A stretch of 17,437 bases of DNA from JAXHUA01 sp034189695 (lineage in GTDB: Bacteria > Chloroflexota > Dehalococcoidia > E44-bin15): the NCBI GenBank assembly GCA_034189695.1, contig JAXHUA010000100.1, positions 1 to 17,437 on the forward strand, read 5' to 3'. Shown here piece by piece: positions 7,868 through 14,201 of the stretch. The notes beneath the pieces were generated by a model. That model ran no database searches, was not told the origin of the DNA, and saw only the letters and a list, made by a program, of their open reading frames with translations. Every line of letters starts with the position of its first letter. Position 1 is the first letter of the stretch. A program made the position numbers and the translations under genes.

Positions 7868-7882
7868 CACAGGTGGAAGCAT

Positions 7883-7921
7883 GGGAGAGGGTAGGGGAGA
7901 GGGTGAGGGAGAGGGTGAGGA
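7883..7921 (+). repeat. G-rich 12-bp tandem repeat, potential G-quadruplex
   Basis: A 12-base unit, GGTGAGGGAGAG, occurs about 2.7 times (7890-7901, 7902-7913, 7914-7921) after a partial unit at 7883-7889. The stretch has six runs of three or four G separated by 2-3 bases (7883-7915), which satisfies the standard G-quadruplex pattern on the plus strand. It sits between the two divergent promoters. It shares GGGGAGAGGGTRAGGG with the 72-bp repeats at 15978 and 16116, so it may be a degenerate member of that family. Confidence 0.75.
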
Positions 7922-7930
7922 GCGGTGCGG

Positions 7931-7959
7931 TTGCCTTGGGCGAGGGGCTGCGGTACAAT
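7931..7959 (+). promoter_or_regulatory. Probable promoter of thyX
   Basis: TTGCCT (7931-7936), a 17-base spacer and TACAAT (7954-7959) precede the ATG at 7986. The expected leader is about 20 bases, with an AGGA about 11 bases before the start as a weak ribosome-binding site. Confidence 0.6.
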
Positions 7960-7985
7960 GAAGACCGCTCACAGGACGCAGCGGC

Positions 7986-8687
7986 ATGATGAATGTAGTG
8001 CTGATCAGCCACACTCCAGACCCCGAAAGGACGATCGCCGCCGCCGGCCGTGTGTCCAGCTCACCAGCGAGCGTCGCTGAGCTTCTTGAGAAGCTCACGC
8101 CTGAGAGAGTAGAGCGCCTGATCAGCCACCTGATCGGGTCAGGTCATCTGTCGGTGCTGGAGCACGCCAGCTTCACCTTCGCCATCGAGGGCGTCTCGCG
8201 AGTGACCAGCCATCAACTGGTGCGGCACCGGATGGCGAGCTACACGCAGCAGAGCCAGCGCTACGTGTCACTGAGGGACTTCGAGTATGTGACGCCGGCG
8301 ACCATCAGCAGCAGTCCTGAGTTCACGGAGAGGTACCGCGAGGCAATCGAGGCCGCCCACTGTCTCTACATTGAGATGCTCGACGCGGGCATACCGGCGG
8401 AGGATGCGCGGTACGTGCTGCCCAACGCGGCTGAGACCAGGCTGGTGATGACGATGAATGCCCGGGAGCTGGTTCACGCCTGCTCGCTGCGACTCTGCCT
8501 CAGGGCGCAGTGGGAGATCGTGGAGCTGTTCGAGCGCATCAAGGCTGAGGTGGAGAAGGTCGCCCCGCGTATCGCCGCCGAGCTCAAGCCGAAATGCTAC
8601 CGCCTGGGGTACTGCGACGAGGCTGAGAGCTGCGGCATCTACCCCACGAGGGCGGAGCTTGTCAAGGAAGGCAAGCTGGACAAGTAG
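7986..8687 (+). CDS. thyX: FAD-dependent thymidylate synthase
   Basis: The product has 233 residues. ThyX methylates dUMP to dTMP with methylenetetrahydrofolate as carbon donor, NADPH as reductant and FAD as cofactor. The diagnostic RHRxxSxxxxSxR motif is intact: RHRMASYTQQSQR at residues 80-92. Other family features are HLSVLEHASFTFAIEGVSR before it, DARYVLPNAAETRLVMTMN with the substrate-binding arginine, and LRLCLRAQWEI in the long C-terminal helices. Two consecutive ATG codons (7986 and 7989) could serve as start. It is divergent from acpS. The next gene on the same strand starts 67 bases later but is functionally unrelated. Confidence 0.97.
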   Translation: MMNVVLISHTPDPERTIAAAGRVSSSPASVAELLEKLTPERVERLISHLIGSGHLSVLEHASFTFAIEGVSRVTSHQLVRHRMASYTQQSQRYVSLRDFEYVTPATISSSPEFTERYREAIEAAHCLYIEMLDAGIPAEDARYVLPNAAETRLVMTMNARELVHACSLRLCLRAQWEIVELFERIKAEVEKVAPRIAAELKPKCYRLGYCDEAESCGIYPTRAELVKEGKLDK

Positions 8688-8754
8688 CGTGTGTGAGTTC
8701 CGCGCTCTGGCCACGGGTTGACGGGTGCGATGGCGGAGAGGTGGCCTGAGTCGC

Positions 8755-10263
8755 ATGTTCTGCATCCCCGGCGAGGAGACGCTCCTGAATAGCGATAAGC
8801 TCAAGGAATTCGAGCCGGTCTTCTTCCCCAGGTCCATCGCCGTTGTAGGCGCCTCGGGCAACCCTTTCAAGTTCGGCCACAAGTACTTCCAGGGGCTGGT
8901 CAAGGTCGGTTTCCAGGGTGGCCTCTATCCCGTCAATCCAAACGAGAGCCAGGTCTGCGGTCTCACCGTCTATCCTTCCGTGCGAGATGTGCCTGGACCT
9001 GTGGAGTACGTCATCGTGTGCGTTCCGGCGCGATACGTGCTGAGCGTGCTGGACGACTGCGCCGCCAAGGGGGTGAAGGTGGTGCAGTTCTTCACCGCCG
9101 GTTTCTCCGAGACGGGAGAAGAGGAGGACCAGCGGCTGGAGGCGGAGATGGTCGAGAAGGCGAGACGCGGCGGCTTTCGCATCATTGGCCCGAATTGCAT
9201 CGGCGTCTACTCGCCGGCCAATCGCATGCCCTTCGGTCCGTCTGAGCTTCTCGGGGAGTGTGGCACGGTCGGTGTCATCTCTCAGAGCGGGGGACACGCG
9301 GGCAGGGTTATTGGCACCGGGGTGCGGCGCTGGATTCACTTCAGCAAGGTGGTGAGCTTCGGCAACGGCGCCGACCTTGACAGTGTGGACTACCTGGAGT
9401 ACTTCGCGGCGGACCCTGACACCAGGATAATCGGTGCCTACCTTGAGGGCGTGAAGGACGGCAGGAGGTTCTTCGAGCTCGCCAGGCAGGTGTCCAGGAG
9501 CAAGCCGATGGTGGTATGGAAGGGGGGCAAGACCGCACCGGGGGCCGAGGCTGCCGCGTCGCACACCGGTTCGCTCGCCATTCGGGATACAGTCTGGGAC
9601 GCGATGCTGAAGCAGGCGGGCGTCGTCAGGGTGGACAGCCTGGAAGAGCTGTGCGATACAATGCTGACCTTCCAGGACTACCCGCCATTTCTGGGAGAGA
9701 ACGTGGCCATCGTCGCCGGCCTGGCCGGTGGTGGTGGGGGTGAGAGCGTGTCGTCAACCGACGCCTGTGCAAGTGCGGGGCTAAAGGTGCCGGCGTTCGC
9801 CGACGAGACGCGCAGGAACCTGAAGGCGATCCTGCCGCCGGCGGGCTGCATCCTGCGGAATCCGCTGGACATGGGTGCGTCGGGTGGCATTCTGGAGGTC
9901 CTGGAGAGGACGATGGAGATCGTGCTCGGCGACCCTGGCGTGGACGCCGTTATCGTGAATGAACATATCGACAACCTGCTGATGCAGCTTCCCAAGGATA
10001 CGCTAGATGCGATGAACGACGTCTTCATACGCGCCAGGGCGCGGAAGCCCCTGGTTGTGGTATCGTCGCCCACGCTCGGGAGCGCTGGAGCGGTGGGCAT
10101 GGATATCCTGAGCCTGGAGAAGAAGCTGGCCGATGCTCAGGTGCCTGTCTATCCCAGCCTCGACCGGGCAGCCAGGGCCATTGCCAACATGAACTGGTAC
10201 TACGGTTTTCATTGCCGGTCTGATCCTGTGAGCCAGGACGAGGCCCGGACCGGCTGGGCCTGA
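8755..10263 (+). CDS. NDP-forming acyl-CoA ligase, alpha-type (CoA-binding) protein, copy 1
   Basis: The 502-residue product resembles the alpha subunit of ADP-forming acetyl/acyl-CoA synthetases. It has a Rossmann CoA-binding domain (FFPRSIAVVGASGNPFKFGH, 23-42; YPVNPNES; FFTAGFSETGEE; IIGPNCIGVYSP, 143-154), then succinyl-CoA-ligase-like domains (VISQSGGHAG, 174-183; VVSFGNGADLD; AYLEGVKDG). The catalytic phospho-histidine of the ASHTGS motif is present at H270. The ATP-grasp beta domain, needed to make phospho-enzyme from ATP, is not fused here and no beta gene is seen nearby. The start is uncertain: ATG 8755 has GGAGAGG about 13 bases upstream, and GTG 8725 is an alternative. It is followed by the two dehydratase-family genes and may activate their substrate or recover energy from their product. 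That role is inferred. Confidence 0.85.
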   Translation: MFCIPGEETLLNSDKLKEFEPVFFPRSIAVVGASGNPFKFGHKYFQGLVKVGFQGGLYPVNPNESQVCGLTVYPSVRDVPGPVEYVIVCVPARYVLSVLDDCAAKGVKVVQFFTAGFSETGEEEDQRLEAEMVEKARRGGFRIIGPNCIGVYSPANRMPFGPSELLGECGTVGVISQSGGHAGRVIGTGVRRWIHFSKVVSFGNGADLDSVDYLEYFAADPDTRIIGAYLEGVKDGRRFFELARQVSRSKPMVVWKGGKTAPGAEAAASHTGSLAIRDTVWDAMLKQAGVVRVDSLEELCDTMLTFQDYPPFLGENVAIVAGLAGGGGGESVSSTDACASAGLKVPAFADETRRNLKAILPPAGCILRNPLDMGASGGILEVLERTMEIVLGDPGVDAVIVNEHIDNLLMQLPKDTLDAMNDVFIRARARKPLVVVSSPTLGSAGAVGMDILSLEKKLADAQVPVYPSLDRAARAIANMNWYYGFHCRSDPVSQDEARTGWA

Positions 10264-10374
10264 GCCTATCGCGGTTCAAGAAGGGGGCTTTGCCTCGTCC
10301 CCCAGGCCGATTCTCAGTTATAATGTAGTAAGCACTTCTTTTTTCGCGTGAAGCACGCTGGGAGGGCGACAGCC
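10264..10374 (+). promoter_or_regulatory. Intergenic region with hairpin and candidate -10 box before the dehydratase genes
   Basis: A five-base-pair GGGGG/CCCCC hairpin (10283-10303) follows the upstream gene but lacks a directly attached T run, so it is at best a weak terminator. A perfect TATAAT lies at 10319-10324, without a good -35 box at 16-18 bases. A T6 run follows at about 10339-10344. The genes downstream could therefore have their own promoter, but this is uncertain. Confidence 0.35.
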
Positions 10375-11511
10375 ATGACAGCGCTGGAGGACTTCGGCAG
10401 GGTAGCCGCGTCGCTTGACAACCCTTACATCGAACGCTGGAAGCACGAGGGCGGCAAGGTTGTCGGTTACTACTGCACCTACGTGCCGGTGGAGCTAATC
10501 CATGCCGCCGGCATGCTTCCCTTTCGAATGCGAGCCACGGGGAGCAAGAGCACAGACCTGGGCGACGTGTACGTTTCCAGCAGCACCTGCACGTTCTGCC
10601 GCCACTCGCTGGACCAGGCCATGAGGGGGGCGTACGGGTTCCTTGATGGGCTGGTGTCGCTGTTTAGCTGTGACCACATCCGCCGGACGTATGACGTGTG
10701 GAAGCATGGCAAGGTCGAGCTTCCCTGTTCGCCCTTCTACTTCGAATTCCTCAGCGTGCCTGTCAAGGCTGAACCGGCGAACGTGAGGTGGCTGGCCGGC
10801 GAGCTGGACCGGTTCAAGCGCAGCCTGGAAGAGCACTTCAACGTGACGATCACCGATGAGGCGCTGGCCCGCAGCATCAGGTTGTACAATGAGCGGCGAC
10901 TGCTGTTGAGGAGGCTCTACGAGTTCAGGAAGAGGGACGCTCCTCCGGTCAGTGGGGCAGAGGTACTGGAGGTGCTCATTTCGGCAACGGCGATGCCGCC
11001 GGAGGAGTTCAACCAGGTGCTGCGTCAGGCGCTGGTGGAGCTGGAGGGCCGCGAGGGCCGCTCGGACTACCGGGCGCGCTTGCTGCTCGGCGGCGTTGAC
11101 CTGGACGACCCGGGCTACGTCAGGCTTATCGAAGACCTTGGAGGGCTGGTGGTGGCCGATTTCCTCTGTTTCGGGATTCGAGACTTCTGGGACATGACCG
11201 ATGAGGACGGCGAGCCGCTGGCGGCCCTGGCGAAGCGGTATGTGTCGAATGTCTCCTGCCCGCGCATGATCGACCGTCCCGGCAGGCAGCAGTTCCTGGA
11301 CGACCTGGTGAAGGACTACCGTGTTGACGGCGTCCTTCTGCAGCGTATGAAGTACTGCGACCTGTGGGGTGGCGAGTGCGCCATGACTCAATGGGACCTC
11401 GCGAAGAACGGAACGCCCTGCATGATACTGGAAAGGGAGTATCTGATGGGTCCGGTCGGCCAGATGCGGACTCGTGTCCAGGCGTTCCTGGAGACAATTG
11501 AAGGCTGCTAG
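10375..11511 (+). CDS. Benzoyl-CoA reductase / 2-hydroxyacyl-CoA dehydratase family subunit (BcrC/HgdB-like)
   Basis: The 378-residue product belongs to the 2-hydroxyacyl-CoA dehydratase / class I benzoyl-CoA reductase catalytic subunits, which hold [4Fe-4S] clusters and perform ketyl-radical or Birch-like chemistry on acyl-CoA thioesters. It opens with KVVGYYCTYVPVELIHAAGM (28-47), the family's N-terminal signature. Next come SSSTCTFCRHSL (C72, C75) and SLFSCDHIRRTYDVW (C99), and near the end QRMKYCDLWGGEC (C328, C335). C99 and C328, with C72 or C75, are my candidates for cluster ligands. ATG 10375 was chosen for the GGAGG 9 bases upstream; GTG 10348 is unlikely. The next gene begins 7 bases after the stop. 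Benzoyl-CoA reduction specifically is not shown, because the family also contains dehydratases and double-cubane proteins. Confidence 0.85.
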   Translation: MTALEDFGRVAASLDNPYIERWKHEGGKVVGYYCTYVPVELIHAAGMLPFRMRATGSKSTDLGDVYVSSSTCTFCRHSLDQAMRGAYGFLDGLVSLFSCDHIRRTYDVWKHGKVELPCSPFYFEFLSVPVKAEPANVRWLAGELDRFKRSLEEHFNVTITDEALARSIRLYNERRLLLRRLYEFRKRDAPPVSGAEVLEVLISATAMPPEEFNQVLRQALVELEGREGRSDYRARLLLGGVDLDDPGYVRLIEDLGGLVVADFLCFGIRDFWDMTDEDGEPLAALAKRYVSNVSCPRMIDRPGRQQFLDDLVKDYRVDGVLLQRMKYCDLWGGECAMTQWDLAKNGTPCMILEREYLMGPVGQMRTRVQAFLETIEGC

Positions 11512-11518
11512 GAGGAGC

Positions 11519-12754
11519 ATGGTGGGGGAGAAGTATCAGGTGCACCGACAGATGTACGAGGCCATGAGGGGAAGGGACTCCCCTTCGGCGAGAATGGTGG
11601 CGGGGTGGCTCGGGGGGGTCTTCGATGCCATCGAGAGTGGAAGGCCCATTGTGTACCACTCATTCGCTCTGTTCTCTGAAGTGATAGTGGCGATGGACCT
11701 GCAACCACTCTGCTGTGAGGCGTGGGATATGATAGCCTCCAGCGTGGACCCGATGCATCCGGCACGGAGCATCGATACGGCCCACGAAGCCGGTATCCCG
11801 CCGGAGATGTGCTCCTACGACAAGGCCATTATCGGGAGTGTGCTTCAGGAGACAGTGCCGCCCCCGGCCATGATCGCTCTGTCGGCGACGCCGTGCCAGA
11901 ACGTATACATAACGTATCAGGCGGTGGCCCAACTGACCGGCGCTCCTCTTCATGTGAGCGACATTCCCTACGACCTGGATGAACGGGGGGCGATGGAGTA
12001 CTGGATAGGGCAGTACCGGGACCTCATATCATTCCTCGAAGAGCATAGCGGCAGGAAGATGGACTATGACCGGCTGCGGGAGGTGGTGGAGGAGAGCAAT
12101 CGCTGCGTCGAGTACTGGCTTGAGCTTCTGGAGCTGCAGAAGCTGAGGCCGGCGCCGCGGAGCGGCCCTCTCTGGACGGGTACGTACGCTGGCATGACCG
12201 CTTTCGGGCTTCCTTCAAGCACCGCGGCGGTGAAGGCGCTTCTCGACAGGGTGAAGCAGGACGTGGCCGAAGGGAAGACGGCGGTTCCCGATGAGAGAAT
12301 CAGGGTCGTGTGGTTCCATTTCCCCGTGGGCTGGGATACGGGCCTGATCGACTGGATGGGTGAGTTGGGCGCGGCGGTCCCCTACGTTGAGATGGATGGC
12401 TACCATGCCGAGCCGGTCGATACCTCGTCGCCGGAAAGCATGATACGCGGAATGGCTAGGAGGGCGCTGGAGGTGCCCATGGTCAAGATAGCCCAGGGCG
12501 AGACCGGGCAGTACATCGAGGACCTGCTCTACGTCGTCGAGCAGTGGCACGGCGACTGCGCCATCATCGCCGGCCACCCCGGCTGCAAGTGGATAAGCAG
12601 CGCGTACGGGCTAATCCGGGATGCATGCCGTGAGCGAAACGTGCCCGTGCTGCTCTATGACGTCGACCTGGTTGACTTCCGGGTGGTCTCCGCCGAGGAA
12701 TCACGAACGAGGATAGGCGAATTCCTTCAGATGGTACTGGAGCAGCGGAACTGA
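11519..12754 (+). CDS. Benzoyl-CoA reductase / 2-hydroxyacyl-CoA dehydratase family subunit (BcrB/HgdA-like)
   Basis: The 411-residue product is the probable partner of the preceding subunit. The C terminus is the clearest family match: AIIAGHPGCKWISSAYGLIR (C356), then VPVLLYDVDLVDFRVV and the AEESRTRIGEFLQM helix. Candidate cluster cysteines are C98 (PPEMCSYDK), C126 (ATPCQN) and C356. The N terminus keeps the fold pattern (IVYHSFALFSEVIVAMDLQP) but with Ser-Glu and a C65-C66 pair where relatives usually show the PEE and AAG region, so it is a divergent member. The stop of the upstream gene overlaps the GGAGGAG ribosome-binding site. That site is only 3 bases from ATG 11519, so GTG 11522 is also possible. 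The tight spacing implies cotranslation in a fixed ratio. No ATPase activator (HgdC/BcrA-BcrD type) is encoded in the window. Confidence 0.8.
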   Translation: MVGEKYQVHRQMYEAMRGRDSPSARMVAGWLGGVFDAIESGRPIVYHSFALFSEVIVAMDLQPLCCEAWDMIASSVDPMHPARSIDTAHEAGIPPEMCSYDKAIIGSVLQETVPPPAMIALSATPCQNVYITYQAVAQLTGAPLHVSDIPYDLDERGAMEYWIGQYRDLISFLEEHSGRKMDYDRLREVVEESNRCVEYWLELLELQKLRPAPRSGPLWTGTYAGMTAFGLPSSTAAVKALLDRVKQDVAEGKTAVPDERIRVVWFHFPVGWDTGLIDWMGELGAAVPYVEMDGYHAEPVDTSSPESMIRGMARRALEVPMVKIAQGETGQYIEDLLYVVEQWHGDCAIIAGHPGCKWISSAYGLIRDACRERNVPVLLYDVDLVDFRVVSAEESRTRIGEFLQMVLEQRN

Positions 12755-12810
12755 ACCACGCCGCTCCAGAACCCACCATATCGGTCTGTGCGTGGTAGTC
12801 TTCAGCCGTC

Positions 12811-12842
12811 CTCGGGGACGGGTGCTGTCTCTCCGTCCCGAG
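12811..12842. terminator. Candidate bidirectional terminator hairpin between convergent genes
   Basis: CTCGGGGACGG (12811-12821) pairs with CCGTCCCGAG (12833-12842), leaving a one-base bulge and an 11-base loop. A second, overlapping stem, CCGTCC/GGACGG around a TCGG loop, lies at 12806-12821. The position, in the 91-base gap between convergent genes, suits a terminator. There is no proper T run on either side, so the call rests on structure alone. Confidence 0.4.
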
Positions 12843-12845
12843 CGG

Positions 12846-13934
12846 CTAGGTTATCCACCCCATGTTGCGCATCCGCGCCTCTTCCCACTCCTCGACACTT
12901 CCCGGCGTCTTGAACCGCTCTGCCTCGGGGAGTTTCTCCATCTCGACGGCCTCCACCGGACACGCGATCACGCACTGGCCGCAGCCGATACACTTGTCGC
13001 GGTTGAACACCGGCATGCCCTCGCTGTCTTCGGTTATGGCTTTGACCTGGCAGCGCTGGATGCAGTCGCCGCAGGCAATGCACTCGTCAACCTTGAGCAC
13101 GGCGCGGTAGTTGGAGCGAGTCGGCGCCTCGGCCAGGCCCATATCGGTGATGCCACGCATGATGCCGCAGCAGTCGGCGCAGCAGGTACAGCAGCCCATG
13201 AACTGGGGCTCGCCGCCGCCCATGATGTGGCCGTAGAAACCGAGGTGGATGCAGCCCTGCTGCTCGAGGTCGTCGAAGAGCTTGACCGCCGTCTCGCGGT
13301 CGAGGACACCCTCGGAAACCGGGACCTCGGCCGGGAGCCCGACGAAGGCGCAGCGCCTGACCGGCGTGGGGCACGTGCTCCCCAGCAGGTTCTGCTGGAC
13401 GCGGCAGATGCAGTTCATCACCATGAAGCGCTCGTACTTCTCGAAATGGGCGTCGATGTCCTCGTAGGGCTCGAGCAGCTCACGCTTCACCGAGTTTCGA
13501 ACGGGAACGACCCCGAGTATGCCGGGCTGTGGCTCGAGGATGGCCTTGGCCGCTCCCTCTTCAAACATGTACTGCTCGAAGAGCTCGGCGAACTCCTTGT
13601 CCATGGTCTCCGCCGTGCCCTCGTAGATGCCGAGGACGAACGGTCCCAGTCGGAACTTCTCCTGGCCGTCGACGAACCGTCTCTGTGCCACGCCCAGAAT
13701 GCCGGCCGCCCCCACCGCAATCGCCTCTTGCACCTGCTCCAGTGGCAGGCCGGACTTCTCAGCCAGCTCCTCCGTCGAAAGGGGCGTGCGGCTCAAGCAG
13801 CTGAAGACGTCAGCCTGCTCGGGAGTGTAGAGCCACTTGAGTATCTTGATTTCCACACCCGACTTGGTCCGGGGAAAGCGGTTGGGTAGGGCATCCAGCG
13901 CGTTTGCCAGTCGGTCATACGCTTCGTCCGCCAT
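12846..13934 (-). CDS. Cysteine-rich 4Fe-4S dicluster protein with winged-helix-like N terminus
   Basis: The 362-residue product has three parts. Residues ~25-105 look like a winged helix (PLSTEELAEKSGLPLEQVQE, then a YEGTAET region). The centre holds NCICR (C175, C177), C188 and C195, followed by GCCTCCADCCG (C248, 249, 251, 252, 255, 256). The C terminus has two ferredoxin motifs, CIACGDCIQRC (285-295) and CIGCGQCVIACP (315-326). The first ferredoxin motif lacks the usual proline after its last cysteine. I recall similar architectures in anaerobes, without an assigned function. Electron delivery to the neighbouring reductase-like subunits is plausible, and a redox-sensing role for the winged helix is possible. 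Both are inference. ATG 13934 has GGAGGG 9 bases upstream. It lies 267 bases after ligase copy 2 on the same strand. Confidence 0.85.
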   Translation of the reverse strand: MADEAYDRLANALDALPNRFPRTKSGVEIKILKWLYTPEQADVFSCLSRTPLSTEELAEKSGLPLEQVQEAIAVGAAGILGVAQRRFVDGQEKFRLGPFVLGIYEGTAETMDKEFAELFEQYMFEEGAAKAILEPQPGILGVVPVRNSVKRELLEPYEDIDAHFEKYERFMVMNCICRVQQNLLGSTCPTPVRRCAFVGLPAEVPVSEGVLDRETAVKLFDDLEQQGCIHLGFYGHIMGGGEPQFMGCCTCCADCCGIMRGITDMGLAEAPTRSNYRAVLKVDECIACGDCIQRCQVKAITEDSEGMPVFNRDKCIGCGQCVIACPVEAVEMEKLPEAERFKTPGSVEEWEEARMRNMGWIT

Positions 13935-13963
13935 TCGTGGTCCCTCCTTCTAAGACATTTGGA

Positions 13964-13995
13964 AAGCGGCAACCGGTGCGGAGCGGTTGTCGCTT
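13964..13995. promoter_or_regulatory. 12-bp inverted repeat in the leader of the 4Fe-4S gene
   Basis: AAGCGGCAACCG (13964-13975) and CGGTTGTCGCTT (13984-13995) are inverted repeats with one mismatch around an 8-base centre, ending about 30 bases before the start codon of the 4Fe-4S gene. It could be an operator for a dimeric repressor or an RNA hairpin in the leader. A candidate promoter (TTTACC, 17 bases, TACACT on the minus strand) lies upstream at about plus 14042-14070. The rest of the 267-base spacer shows nothing further that I can identify. Confidence 0.5.
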
Positions 13996-14201
13996 GGCTC
14001 AGAGAACGTCCAAAACTGCCGCAACATGCATATACAAATCCAGTGTAGCCCATGATTTGCGAAAGGTAAACTCGGTTTCGAGCGTCCGAAGTCGACGCGG
14101 CTGGCGGCCCCGTGGCGCTGTGCACGACGCGGCGGCGCAGGTTGGCGAGGAGGTGTGATAGGAGGGTAGGCGGCCGGACTGAATGGCTGCGGCGGATCGG
14201 C

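Noticed and set aside
8733..8760. A GGCGGAGAGGTGGCCTGAGT stretch resembling the 5' end of a tRNA-Ser or tRNA-Leu gene
   Set aside because: No matching acceptor 3' arm, anticodon stem or T-loop follows; the sequence runs into the ligase coding region.
10283..10303. Strong terminator after ligase copy 1
   Set aside because: The stem is only five base pairs, the loop is 11 bases and there is no T run directly after it.
10375..12754. Firm naming as benzoyl-CoA reductase (bcrC/bcrB)
   Set aside because: The superfamily spans reductases, dehydratases and double-cubane proteins. Without bcrA/bcrD or a tree, the sequence alone does not decide.
12792..13889. A 365-codon open frame antisense to the 4Fe-4S gene
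   Set aside because: It is a shadow of the cysteine-rich gene, with no recognisable domains and no ribosome-binding site.
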